Shown in pieces: positions 1 to 8,084 of a stretch of DNA of 64,000 nt (positions are counted from its first letter, which is position 1; the number at the start of each line of letters is the position of its first letter). A program made the position numbers and the translations under genes. The notes under the pieces are model-generated. The model did no database searches. It was not told the origin of the DNA and saw only the letters and a list, made by a program, of their open reading frames with translations. This DNA is from Anabaena sp. WA102 (GTDB taxonomy: Bacteria > Cyanobacteriota > Cyanobacteriia > Cyanobacteriales > Nostocaceae), in NCBI RefSeq assembly GCF_001277295.1, contig NZ_CP011456.1, positions 4,964,001 through 5,028,000 of the forward strand. The letters run 5' to 3'.

Positions 1-39
1 TAATGATATTGTTCATCTTGGGGTAGGTGATTCCGACTC

Positions 40-180
40 TTGCGCGGCGGTTCTTGGAACAACAACGCTAGGAATTGTCGGTCTGCGAATCGCAATAGGA
101 ATTTGCGTGACAATCGCAACAACAACTACGGTTTTCGGGTCGTGTCTTCGTTCAGCACTCTTCAAAGTCAGAATTGGTAA
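40..180 (+). other. DGR template repeat (TR), non-coding
   Basis: Read in the frame starting at base 1, this stretch spells a formylglycine-generating-enzyme-like C-terminus: RLLRGGSWNNNARNC, then RSANRNRNLRDNRNNNYGF, then RVVSS and a TAA at 178. Between codons 58 and 126, 11 of 23 codons are AAC or AAT (Asn). That is the signature of a DGR template, where adenines are the sites later mutagenised; in a variable repeat (VR) many of these Asn codons would be replaced. The same frame has stops at 1, 4 and 28, so it is not the end of an open target gene. It lies about 150 bases upstream of avd. The exact ends of the TR cannot be set without the matching VR, which is not in this window. Confidence 0.8.
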
Positions 181-331
181 ATGGGAATTTATCAAGCGTA
201 TATGAGGAGTCCAAACCTAACCCAGTGATAGAAGCAATTCTGTCCGAATATAAAACTGAGTCGGGTAGCTTGGTAGGGTAAAACCGAAGACTTGCTCGAC
301 TCTAAACTACATCAAAAATAGCATATAAAAA

Positions 332-685
332 ATGGGTGATTTACCTATAATTCAGAAAACTTACGATTTAATTAAATGGTATGTACCGATTATTAATCGT
401 TTACCACGAAATCATAAGTTTATGCTAGGTAATAGAATCACTACTGTTCTTTATGACATTTTAGATGAATTGCTGATTGCTCGTTATAGTTCTCCAAAAC
501 TCACAGAATTAAGGTCTTCTAATATTAAACTAGAAATTCTCAGATATCAAACCAGATTACTTTTTGATTTTCATCTAATTTCCACCGACCGTTACGAATA
601 TATCCAAAAATTAATTAACGAAATTGGTTTAGATTTAGGTGGTTGGATAAAACAACAGGAAAAGTTGACATTAAATAACTTATAA
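332..685 (+). CDS. avd: DGR accessory variability determinant (Avd)
   Basis: A 117-residue, mostly helical protein matching the Avd / four-helix-bundle (S23-like) family: an N-terminal helix with YDLIKWYVPIINRLPRNHKF, then a helix with LYDILDELLIARYS, then a conserved LEILRYQTRLLFDF segment. Avd proteins form a basic pentamer that binds the DGR reverse transcriptase and the template RNA and is needed for mutagenic retrohoming. Its position between the TR and the DGR-type reverse transcriptase supports the call. The ATG follows an A-rich stretch with no clear Shine-Dalgarno. Confidence 0.85.
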   Translation: MGDLPIIQKTYDLIKWYVPIINRLPRNHKFMLGNRITTVLYDILDELLIARYSSPKLTELRSSNIKLEILRYQTRLLFDFHLISTDRYEYIQKLINEIGLDLGGWIKQQEKLTLNNL

Positions 686-689
686 GATT

Positions 690-765
690 GTAGGTTGGGT
701 GAAGGGATAGCGCAAGCCAACGAAGTTTTGTAAATGTTTGGTTTCCTAATGTCAACCTAACCTAC
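690..765. repeat. GTAGGTTGGGT...CCTAACCTAC dispersed inverted-repeat element
   Basis: An imperfect inverted repeat that begins GTAGGTTGGGTGAAG and ends CAACCTAACCTAC. Related elements lie at 11813-11901 and 34215-34300, with a half copy at 30397-30428. It fills the gap between avd and the reverse transcriptase, where many DGRs carry their TR. It has no resemblance to the TR. Confidence 0.7.
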
Positions 766-779
766 ATGGATTATTATAC

Positions 780-897
780 TGCAAACGGTTCATTGCTTAA
801 ACAAATATGAAACCCCTCTCCAAACCTCTCCCCGCAACATGGAGAGGCTTTGAACTTGTTATTTGTATTAGAAAAAAGTCCAATTTTTAGCCATTTT
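780..897. repeat. dispersed repeat, second copy at 48688-48856
   Basis: The segment beginning CTGCAAACGGTTCAT, continuing AAATATGAAACCCCTCT and ending AAAAAGTCCA...TAGCC recurs downstream of the A-T-TE synthetase at 48688-48856. That copy is longer in the middle because of extra CCTCTCC-type sequence. It contains no recognisable gene. Confidence 0.7.
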
Positions 898-921
898 GAG
901 TATATATAGAAGAATTTAGAT

Positions 922-2007
922 ATGAAAAGATATGGTAATCTTTGGGAAGAAATTACAGATTTTAGTAACTTACTTCTAGCAGCAAAACAAGCACAAAAAG
1001 CAAAGCGATTTAAACCTGATGTTCTCGAGTTTAATCATAACCTAGAAAGAGAATTATTTAATTTACAAGCAGAACTCAAATTAAAAACCTATACTCCTGG
1101 AGAATATACAACATTTGAAATTTTTGAACCCAAGCCTCGCTTAATTTCTGCTGCACCTTATCGTGATAGGGTAGTACATCATGCTCTTTGTCGTGTTGTT
1201 ACTCCTATTTTTGAAAGTACATTTATTCATGATTCTTACGCTAACCGAGTTGGTTATGGTTCACACCGAGCTTTGCGTCGCTTTACAAAATTTGCTCGTT
1301 CTAGTAAATATATCTTTCAAGCTGATATTCGTAAATACTTCCCGAGTATAGATCATCAAATCTTAAAATCTCTAATTCACCGCAAAATTAAATGTGCTGA
1401 TACCCTCTGGTTACTTGATAAAATCATAGACCATAGTAATGAACAAGAGTTGGTAGTGCATTATTTTCCCGGAGATGACTTATTATCACCTTTAGGAAGA
1501 AGACGTGGTTTACCTATTGGTAATTTGACAAGTCAATTTATGGCAAATGTCTACTTAAACGGTTTTGACCATTTTATCAAAGATCAACTTAAATGTAAAA
1601 AGTATATTCGCTACGTTGATGATTTTGCTTTATTTGGTGATGATAAAATCTTTTTAGCTAATGCCAGAATTTCTATTGAAGGATATTTAGCCAGTCTAAG
1701 ATTAAAAATTCACCCAATTAAAAGCCAATTATTTGAGACTAAACACGGAGCAAATTTTGTCGGTTTTCGTGTGTTACCTAAGCAAATTAAAGTCCGTAGT
1801 AATAGCTTACGTCAAAGCGTTAAAAGAATTAAGAAAACTATCTCACAACATCAACGAGGGATTCTGGACAAAGAAACAATCAGACAAGTTTTGCAAAGCT
1901 GGGTTGCTCATTTACAGCATGGTGACACATGGAGATTAAGAAAAAATATTCGTTCTACTGTTTTCCACCATCTTGAAGATCAGATGCTAAAAATCCTTAA
2001 ATTCTGA
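922..2007 (+). CDS. DGR-type reverse transcriptase
   Basis: A 361-residue RNA-directed DNA polymerase. Visible motifs in order are QADIRKYFPSIDH (catalytic Asp135), LPIGNLTSQFMANVYLN (197-213) and YVDDF (231-235, the catalytic Asp pair). The LPIGNLTSQ form, in place of the usual QGxxxSP, is characteristic of DGR and related reverse transcriptases and is associated with low fidelity opposite template adenines. The C-terminus is a short basic thumb region, with no HNH or maturase domain, so this is not a group II intron protein. Together with avd and the TR upstream it makes a near-complete DGR cassette lacking only the target gene. Confidence 0.92.
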   Translation: MKRYGNLWEEITDFSNLLLAAKQAQKAKRFKPDVLEFNHNLERELFNLQAELKLKTYTPGEYTTFEIFEPKPRLISAAPYRDRVVHHALCRVVTPIFESTFIHDSYANRVGYGSHRALRRFTKFARSSKYIFQADIRKYFPSIDHQILKSLIHRKIKCADTLWLLDKIIDHSNEQELVVHYFPGDDLLSPLGRRRGLPIGNLTSQFMANVYLNGFDHFIKDQLKCKKYIRYVDDFALFGDDKIFLANARISIEGYLASLRLKIHPIKSQLFETKHGANFVGFRVLPKQIKVRSNSLRQSVKRIKKTISQHQRGILDKETIRQVLQSWVAHLQHGDTWRLRKNIRSTVFHHLEDQMLKILKF

Positions 2008-2180
2008 AAATCCTGATTCTGATGAATGAACAGTCTATATATATGGGCGCACACTTTCCCACGCATAACATAATCATAGTCGAAACTCAGAACTTTGTCA
2101 AGCACCAATTTGTCATGAAACCTGGGTTACAGAGAGTACAGAGGGTGGACAATGGCCACCCTACACTAATCCAAGGTTGC

Positions 2181-3464
2181 TTAAACTAGGGCTGGTACAG
2201 GAATTTCTAGGTGGGGATATAATGGGAAGCGATCGCACAATGCGGCCACTCTCATTAAACAATCTTTAGTTACTGTATCTGAATCGGGGGAAAGTAGGCG
2301 ATCGCTAATAATATTCGCAACTTCCGTAAATTCTGCCACACCTAAACCTCTAGTTGTCATCGCTGGAGAACCCAATCTTAAACCACTGGTAATAAAAGGT
2401 GATTCAGTATCAAAGGGAACTGTATTCTTATTCGCGGTGATATTCACAGTGCTAACTAGTTGATCTCCTTTCTTCCCAGTCATGCCAACAGAACGTAAAT
2501 CTACTAACATCAAGTGATTGTCAGTGCCATTAGACACTAATTTAAAGCCTCTGTTTTGTAATTGAGTAGCCATCGCCCGAGCATTTGCAATTACCCGCCC
2601 AGAATAGTCTGTAAACTCAGGTTTGAGAGCTTCTCCAAAAGCCACAGCCTTACCAGCAATAACGTGTTCTAGTGGTCCACCTTGAGTTCCGGGGAAAACT
2701 GATTTATCCAGCTTTTTACCCAATTCGGCATCACGGGTCAAAATCAAGCCACCTCTTGGACCACGTAAGGTTTTATGAGTTGTAGTTGTGACAACATCGC
2801 AATAAGGCAGAGGATTGGGATGATGACCAGTCGCCACTAAACCAGCAATGTGAGCAATATCTGCAAGTAAATAAGCACCAACTTCATCAGCAATACTGCG
2901 GAACTTTTCAAAGTCAATAATCCGAGGATAGGCTGAATAACCACAAATCAACAGTTTAGGACGTTCTTTGATCGCTAAATCACGGATTTGGTCATAGTCT
3001 AGTTGTTCGGTTTCTTTACTTACGCCATAATGACGGACTTGAAACCATTTACCAGAAACATTCACTGGTGAACCGTGAGTCAGGTGTCCTCCATGAGATA
3101 AGTCCATACCCATAATTGTGTCTCCTGGTTGCAGCAGGGTCAGGAAGACGGCAAAATTAGCTTGGGCGCCGGAATGGGGTTGAACATTGGCATGAGCCGC
3201 ACCAAATAGCTGTTTAGCTCGGTCAATGGCTATTTGTTCAATTTTGTCAACAAACTCACAACCGCCATAGTAGCGTTTACCGGGTAAGCCTTCGGCGTAT
3301 TTATTGGTTAATACTGAACCTTGAGCCGCTAATACGGCAGCGGAGGTAAAGTTTTCACTGGCAATTAATTCTAGGTGATCACGTTGGCGCTGTAATTCTT
3401 GGTTAATTAGTTCGTTAATGGCAGAATCGGAGTTTTTTAGTAGGTCTGAGTTAGTTTTTGTCAT
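2181..3464 (-). CDS. glyA: Serine hydroxymethyltransferase
   Basis: Interconverts serine and glycine while charging tetrahydrofolate with a one-carbon unit; a cytosolic PLP enzyme. The protein is 427 residues, the usual length. It shows the LIASENFTS segment, the AEGLPGKRYYGGCEF substrate region and the PLP lysine in TTTTHKTLRGPRGG (Lys231). The frame stays open 19 codons further upstream, but the start at 3464 (MTKTNSDLL) matches the family N-terminus, and the upstream extension is hydrophobic and unlike the family. It stands alone, with repeat-rich DNA upstream. Confidence 0.95.
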   Translation of the reverse strand: MTKTNSDLLKNSDSAINELINQELQRQRDHLELIASENFTSAAVLAAQGSVLTNKYAEGLPGKRYYGGCEFVDKIEQIAIDRAKQLFGAAHANVQPHSGAQANFAVFLTLLQPGDTIMGMDLSHGGHLTHGSPVNVSGKWFQVRHYGVSKETEQLDYDQIRDLAIKERPKLLICGYSAYPRIIDFEKFRSIADEVGAYLLADIAHIAGLVATGHHPNPLPYCDVVTTTTHKTLRGPRGGLILTRDAELGKKLDKSVFPGTQGGPLEHVIAGKAVAFGEALKPEFTDYSGRVIANARAMATQLQNRGFKLVSNGTDNHLMLVDLRSVGMTGKKGDQLVSTVNITANKNTVPFDTESPFITSGLRLGSPAMTTRGLGVAEFTEVANIISDRLLSPDSDTVTKDCLMRVAALCDRFPLYPHLEIPVPALV

Positions 3465-3573
3465 TTTGATGATGCTGATAAAGTTGATGAAAATTGAAAT
3501 TGGGGTTAAACCTATTACCAAAGTTGTAAATTAGGCAATTTGTTTATTATAAGAATTTAGACGGAAAACCTTT

Positions 3574-3684
3574 GGAGACTTCCAAGAAATAAATTATCCT
3601 AAGAAACGAACCACAGAGGCACAGAGTACACAGAGAGAGAATTTCTGCATCAGTTTTGGGACATTTTTTTATTTGGAAGTCTCT
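3574..3684. repeat. Possible small inverted-repeat element (GAGACTTCCAA ends)
   Basis: GGAGACTTCCAAGAAATAAA at the left is answered by TTTTTTATTTGGAAGTCTC at the right. The interior carries the dispersed motif CGAACCACAGAGGCACAGAG, also seen at 34311 and 42443. The ends resemble those of the element at 12093-12218. Confidence 0.5.
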
Positions 3685-3847
3685 TGAGAACGGGGAAAGT
3701 AATTATCTAAGAATTGTTGACTTTAATCAACGTGGTAGCCTGAAGTTATGTATTATTTTGTACTTAAACTCACAAAATTACCAGAGATACAAGATACAAT
3801 AAAACTAGGTTTGATGAACAACTTTTTGTTATTAACTCAAGTTGCTA

Positions 3848-3995
3848 AGTAATTGGACAAAAATATTTACAGTCATTGCGAGCGAAGGGAAGCAATCACA
3901 ACCCTTGGAATTGCTTCATTTCACTTTGTTCCATATGGCTAACGCCACGCAACGCTAACGCAATGACATTGTGTAATTAATTCTGTCTCACTACT
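3848..3995. mobile_element. MITE, AGTARTnGGACA family, copy A
   Basis: A 148-base element related to copies at 13793-13935 and 27665-27812. The ends read AGTAATTGGACAAAAATATT and, on the other strand, AGTAGTGAGACAGAATTAAT. A TA precedes it; the right-hand TA has become TG. The core contains CATTGCGAGCGAAGGGAAGC and ATATGGCTAACGCCACGC. It has no coding capacity. Confidence 0.75.
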
Positions 3996-4130
3996 TGGTT
4001 ATCTCGTTGAGGCTGGTAATGGGTAATTGGTAATAGGTAATTGGTAAAAAAAGCTCTGGTTTCATCCTGTTCATCCTTTAATCCTGGACATCCTGATTCT
4101 GACAATTTACCTAACTAGCGACTTACATTA

Positions 4131-4543
4131 AGTAGGTGAACACAATAAAACCAAACTGTGTAAAGAGACGTAAAATCCCTGAAAACTTCTTTACTCTTGC
4201 CTCTTGCCTCTTGCCTCTTGCCTATTGCCTATTGCCTCTTGCCTCTTGCCTATTGCCTCTTGCCTATTGCCTATTGCCTATTGCCTATTGCCTATTGCCT
4301 ATTGCCTATTGCCTATTGCCTCTTGCCTCTTGCCTATTGCCTCTTGCCTCTTGCCTATTGCCTATTGCCTATTGCCTCTTGCCTCTTGCCTATTGCCTAT
4401 TGCCTATTGCCTATTGCCTATTGCCTCTTGCCTATTGCCTCTTGCCTCTTGCCTCTTGCCTATTGCCTCTTGCCTATTGCCTATTGCCTATTGCCTCTTG
4501 CCTCTTGCCTTGCTATAACGACAATTTTCAACGCCAACCTACT
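4131..4543. mobile_element. MITE carrying an expanded TTGCCTA/TTGCCTC heptamer array
   Basis: A TA-flanked element (TA at 4129-4130 and 4544-4545) with short inverted ends AGTAGGTGAAC and CAACCTACT. The outer segments are nearly identical to the element at 14934-15059 (for example CACAATAAAACCAAACTGTG and CGACAATTTTCAACGCCAAC). Inside is a heptamer tandem repeat; apparent reading frames across it, rich in Leu, Pro, Ala and Cys, are artefacts of the repeat. Confidence 0.8.
4197..4510. repeat. Heptamer tandem repeat (TTGCCTM), 44 complete units
   Basis: An uninterrupted run of TTGCCTC and TTGCCTA units in register from 4197 to 4504, plus a partial unit to 4510. This is the short tandemly repeated repetitive (STRR) class known from heterocystous cyanobacteria. 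The order of A and C variants is irregular, so the array did not arise by one simple higher-order duplication. Confidence 0.95.
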
Positions 4544-4594
4544 TATTACCAACATTTTTTGAGATTGCTCTATTGAAAACCAGGAGGGGTTGAG

Positions 4595-4792
4595 ATGTTA
4601 GTCATTTTCATGGACAATCAAATCCTTAGCTCTGAAAAGGTCTGTCAGTCTTGTTTACTAGCAAATGGTAGTGGACAACCTCGCTGGAGTGGAGGTAAAC
4701 TGCGCTGTGGTCAAGCAATTAATAAGTTTACAGAACAACAGCCAGATCAATATGAGTGTGTGATGGGCTTTCGTGTCGCCAATATAAAATAG
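4595..4792 (+). CDS. Small conserved cysteine-containing protein
   Basis: 65 residues, with CQSC near residue 17 and a second pair of cysteines in LRCGQ and YECVMGF. This four-cysteine layout could bind a metal, but I cannot assign a function. A strong Shine-Dalgarno (AGGAGGGG at 4582-4589) sits just before the ATG at 4595 and supports this start rather than the internal Met at 4610. It precedes the Tic20-like gene in the same direction with a 76-base gap. Confidence 0.7.
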   Translation: MLVIFMDNQILSSEKVCQSCLLANGSGQPRWSGGKLRCGQAINKFTEQQPDQYECVMGFRVANIK

Positions 4793-4868
4793 ATTTGCCA
4801 GCAAGGTCAAGCATCTGCGTTATCCTAAGCTCAATAGCTGTTGAAATTTAGCCACAGGAGAACACAAA

Positions 4869-5345
4869 ATGTCTTGGCGCGGGTCTACAACTTTCCCTGA
4901 GCGAATTTTCGCTTGTTTACCTTATTTGCTGCCTTTAATTGAGGTATTTGCTTTTGGTCAGTTTTTAATGAATGATTTTCCCCTTTTAAAACTGATATTT
5001 TTACCTCTGTTCCCACTGTTAAGAATTTACTATGGTGTCCGCTTTGCGGGGATGATTATTTTCTTTGCTTTGTGGTTGTTGGTGGTCAGAAACGAGAAAA
5101 TTCATCATTTTATTCGTTTTAACACGATGCAAGCCATCATTTTAGATATTGTGATCTTTTTATGTAGCATCTTGACTGATATTGTGAAATTAGTTCCTGG
5201 TAGTGGATTTGCTATGCAAACACTGTTTACAACTATTTTTATGGGAATATTAGCAGCCGTTGTTTATTCCGTTGCTCAGTCTTTAATGGGGAAGTATGCG
5301 GAAATTCCCGCGATTTCCGATGCAGTACATATGCAGGTACGCTAA
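4869..5345 (+). CDS. Tic20-family membrane protein
   Basis: 158 residues with about four hydrophobic segments, conserved NHFIRFNTMQA-like text (here HHFIRFNTMQAIILDIV) and a C-terminal YAEIPAISDAVHMQVR. This matches cyanobacterial homologues of the chloroplast inner-envelope import component Tic20; the cyanobacterial role is not well defined. The gene has AGGAG upstream (4855-4860). Its stop overlaps that of the convergent FAH-family gene by 4 bases. Confidence 0.88.
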   Translation: MSWRGSTTFPERIFACLPYLLPLIEVFAFGQFLMNDFPLLKLIFLPLFPLLRIYYGVRFAGMIIFFALWLLVVRNEKIHHFIRFNTMQAIILDIVIFLCSILTDIVKLVPGSGFAMQTLFTTIFMGILAAVVYSVAQSLMGKYAEIPAISDAVHMQVR

Positions 5346-6115
5346 CGCCCCACAACTGTGTTTTCTAGGCGACCAATTCCTTCGATTTCCACACGGATGC
5401 GATCGCCTATTTGCAAATCCCCTACCCCCATTGGTGTACCAGTTAATACTATGTCCCCAGGTAATAAGGTCATTACTTGACTGATATAAGACACCAAAAA
5501 ATCTGGGGGAAATACCATTTGATCAATACAAGTGGACTGAACTGGGTGGGGATTATCATTCAAAAACGTTTGTAATCTCGCACCTGGGTTTAATTCTCGG
5601 ACAATCCAAGGACCCAAAGGACAAAAAGTATCAAAACCTTTGGCTCTAGTCCATTGGGGGTCTTTTTTCTGTAAATCCCTGGCTGTGACATCATTGGCAA
5701 TGGTATAACCCCAAATTTTACTTTGGGCTTGGGCTGGGGTACAATCACAGGTGCGATCGCCAATCACCAAAGCCAATTCTCCTTCATAGTCTACCCGTTG
5801 AGACTGATGAGGGTACTTAATTTCTTTTTCCGACGCAATTACAGACGTAGGCGGTTTGAAAAAAATTAGCGGTTCAGCAGGTACAGGAGTCCCCATTTCC
5901 GCCGCATGATCAGCATAATTCTTGCCCACACCCACAATTTTTGAAGGCGCACAGGGCGCTAGAATCATGTAAGAATTGGATGGCAGGATTAAATCCGTAG
6001 GTTGACCATCCAACCAAGGTGGAGCATCTAGCACCTCCACATTCTGAGTAAGCTGGAGCAACCCATAGTGAATTTTCCCTTCTTGACTTTGAACTCGCAC
6101 ATATCGCTGCGCCAT
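5342..6115 (-). CDS. Fumarylacetoacetate hydrolase (FAH) family protein
   Basis: 257 residues from the chosen start MAQRYVRVQS; the frame is open 25 codons further upstream, but that part is unlike the family. FAH-fold enzymes cleave or decarboxylate beta-diketo or oxaloacetate-type acids using a divalent metal. Visible signature parts are VGKNYADHAAEMG, the metal-site YEGELALVIG, the ANDVTARDLQ segment and the LLPGDIVLTGTPMGVG end. Substrate cannot be told from sequence. It is convergent with the Tic20-like gene. Confidence 0.85.
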   Translation of the reverse strand: MAQRYVRVQSQEGKIHYGLLQLTQNVEVLDAPPWLDGQPTDLILPSNSYMILAPCAPSKIVGVGKNYADHAAEMGTPVPAEPLIFFKPPTSVIASEKEIKYPHQSQRVDYEGELALVIGDRTCDCTPAQAQSKIWGYTIANDVTARDLQKKDPQWTRAKGFDTFCPLGPWIVRELNPGARLQTFLNDNPHPVQSTCIDQMVFPPDFLVSYISQVMTLLPGDIVLTGTPMGVGDLQIGDRIRVEIEGIGRLENTVVGR

Positions 6116-6407
6116 AAGTTTGACAAATATCCTTAAATATGCTTCTTTTATGCAGAATGTGGTTAATGATTGCCATTGAAAACTTGTCAAATTATAAGAT
6201 AAATATGGAAGACCTGATGAATTTAATTAACAACCTATTAACCAGTAGACAAATCCTGCTAAAAATTGTGTTAGTGTAGAATGGCTAAAAAATTGTCAAA
6301 ATTCCTTGTTGCTTGAGATGTTGATCAATAAAATTATCGCTCACAGCAATGTTTGTGTGAATTAACACCTCTTCAGCCATTTTGTCCAAAAGGTAAATTT
6401 AAAAAAC

Positions 6408-6734
6408 ATGACCACAGTTTACGAAACCATGTACATCCTGCGTCCTGACTTGGGAGATGAACAGGTAGTACAACAAATTGCTAAATACGAAAACCTCATT
6501 CGTGAACACGGCGCTGAGAATATTGAAATTCAAAACCGTGGCAAACGTCGTCTAGCTTATGAAATTCAAAGACATCGTGATGGCGTTTATATTCAACTCA
6601 ACTACACAGGTCCGGGAACAGTAATCGCTATCATGGAACGTGCGATGCGATTGAGCGAAGAAGTAATTCGTTATATGACCGTCAAGCAAGAAGTTCACCA
6701 AGAAAAACCAGCAGAAGAAGTTGTAGCAGCTTAA
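6408..6734 (+). CDS. rpsF: 30S ribosomal protein S6
   Basis: 108 residues of the small-subunit protein that binds 16S rRNA with S18. It begins with the typical YETMYILRPD and carries NRGKRRLAYEIQRHRDGVYIQ, with an acidic-alanine tail (EEVVAA) as in cyanobacteria. It is not next to rpsR or ssb here. Upstream (6116-6407) is a 292-base non-coding stretch with no clear feature. Confidence 0.96.
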   Translation: MTTVYETMYILRPDLGDEQVVQQIAKYENLIREHGAENIEIQNRGKRRLAYEIQRHRDGVYIQLNYTGPGTVIAIMERAMRLSEEVIRYMTVKQEVHQEKPAEEVVAA

Positions 6735-6797
6735 TAACCGCGTTTTCCCAAGTGATGAGTTAGGATTTCAGCAGTATGGCTTGCGTCATGCTGCGAC

Positions 6798-6835
6798 ATC
6801 AAGGAGTCAGGAGGAGTCAGGAGTCAGGAGTCGGC
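6798..6835. repeat. Short GGAGTCA heptamer tandem repeat
   Basis: AAGGAGTCAGGAGGAGTCAG and the following GAGTCAGGAGTCGG form an imperfect run of GGAGTCA units downstream of rpsF. It is another STRR-type heptamer. Confidence 0.7.
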
Positions 6836-6888
6836 AAGTCTTAATTAATAATTCTATAAATATTTTAGATCCAAGCAACTACTTGTAC

Positions 6889-7212
6889 ACTAAACACGAG
6901 TGGGATATAAACTTTTGCAAAGTGACAAAGAACCTAGATGTGTAGGGGTAAAGCAAAAGCTTAATGGTGTCAACTTAAGCTCAAATCCTGATGATATCTC
7001 GTTCCCAGTCTCTGACTGGGAATGCTATTACAGAGGCTCTGCCTCTGTTTTCATAGAAGGCAGAGCCTTCTAGAATTCATTCCCATACAGAGTATGGGAA
7101 CGAGAAAGGGTGAAACTGATATTTTACAAGGCTTTCACGTTAAGTTGACACCAATGAGCTTTTGCTTTACCCCTACTTTAGAATCAAACAATCAAATCGT
7201 TTTGAGTATATT
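6889..7212. mobile_element. Composite MITE (nested palindromic element), copy 1
   Basis: About 324 bases whose inverted counterpart lies at 38494-38812. Outer ends are imperfect inverted repeats (TACACTAAACACG at the left, CGTTTTGAGTATA at the right). Nested within is a 235-base element, 6942-7176, with long inverted ends GTAGGGGTAAAGCAAAAGCT and AGCTTTTGCTTTACCCCTAC followed inward by GGTGTCAACTTAA. The core is a large hairpin built from TCCCAGTCTCTGACTGGGA and GGCTCTGCCTCT...AGGCAGAGCC. No gene is present. Confidence 0.75.
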
Positions 7213-7321
7213 ATAGAAATTTCTAAATTATTTTAATCAAATTGCTCAGTATGTGATACAATCGGCGCAAGTCAAAAATCAAGTATAACTGTATATATAT
7301 TAAGTAAGAGCTTTAACTGCC

Positions 7322-7882
7322 GTGAGCCAATCTGATATACCAAACATCCAAGAACTGTCTACGGAAATATCCCAGTTGCGCCAAGACTTGCAACTGCGTG
7401 ATCAATTAGTTCAACAGTTATCACAAGAACTATTTCGGCTAGTCAAGGGTAATACTAACTTTACACCGCCAAAATCTGAGCCAGAGATAGATTCCAGTCA
7501 ATTGCAAGCTTTAAGAGATCAAATCCAAGCTGTAGAACAGCAGGTAACGTTCTACCAAGAGCAAATTACAAATCGTGATACAGAGATATATCAATTACGT
7601 CAGTCTGTACAAGAACTAACTGATCGTAGTCGAATGTTAGAGCAAGTAGTACAAGAATTGCCCCAAATTTACCGTCGTAAGTTTGAGGAACGCATGACAC
7701 CAGTACGAGACAAAGTAACAATACTACAACGAGAAAATCGCCAATTGCAAGCCGAATTGCAAAGTGTAAGTTACCGTTTAGCGCTCAAAAACCGCTACAC
7801 AAATCATGGTGGTATTGATTTACCAACTTTTCCTCGCTCAGAAGCGACAGCCGATAGTATACCTGCTCCCCAGAATGCGTGA
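7322..7882 (+). CDS. Coiled-coil protein of unknown function
   Basis: 186 residues from a GTG start. Residues about 12-150 are rich in heptad-spaced Leu, Gln and Glu (ISQLRQDLQLRDQLVQQLSQ, then QIQAVEQQVTFYQEQI), predicting a long coiled coil; the tail is Pro and Ser rich. No catalytic motif is visible. It resembles conserved cyanobacterial coiled-coil proteins but I cannot name a role. No Shine-Dalgarno is evident, and the composite MITE ends about 110 bases upstream. Confidence 0.6.
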   Translation: MSQSDIPNIQELSTEISQLRQDLQLRDQLVQQLSQELFRLVKGNTNFTPPKSEPEIDSSQLQALRDQIQAVEQQVTFYQEQITNRDTEIYQLRQSVQELTDRSRMLEQVVQELPQIYRRKFEERMTPVRDKVTILQRENRQLQAELQSVSYRLALKNRYTNHGGIDLPTFPRSEATADSIPAPQNA

Positions 7883-8003
7883 CATATTCCTACACTGTAC
7901 TCCATAAGTCAGTGTAGGCTTGACATAGATGATAAACGCTCTTAAAAAGCAGACTTAGGTAATTTTACATTTAATTTTCATAAGCTATTAATAATACAAT
8001 TTA

Positions 8004-8022
8004 GGGCGGGTAGACCCCGCCC
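8004..8022. repeat. Perfect GC-rich hairpin
   Basis: GGGCGGG TAGAC CCCGCCC, a 7-pair stem with a 5-base loop, between the convergent coiled-coil gene and dnaE. It has no T run, so a terminator role is possible but unproven. Confidence 0.5.
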
Positions 8023-8084
8023 CTACTCGCCAAATCTCTTACTCTCTGTGACTCTGCGCCTCTGCGTGAAATAAATTTATGTCT

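Noticed and set aside
13..195. Minus-strand open frame over the template repeat
   Set aside because: It is the shadow of the FGE-like plus-strand text, which explains the adenine pattern.
922..2007. Group II intron reverse transcriptase
   Set aside because: No maturase or HNH domain, LPIGNLTSQ motif, and avd plus TR lie upstream.
4197..4510. CRISPR array
   Set aside because: Seven-base units without spacers; this is a tandem repeat.
4136..4576. Long open frames rich in Leu, Pro, Ala and Cys in three frames
   Set aside because: A heptamer repeat without stops opens all frames; there is no protein-like sequence.
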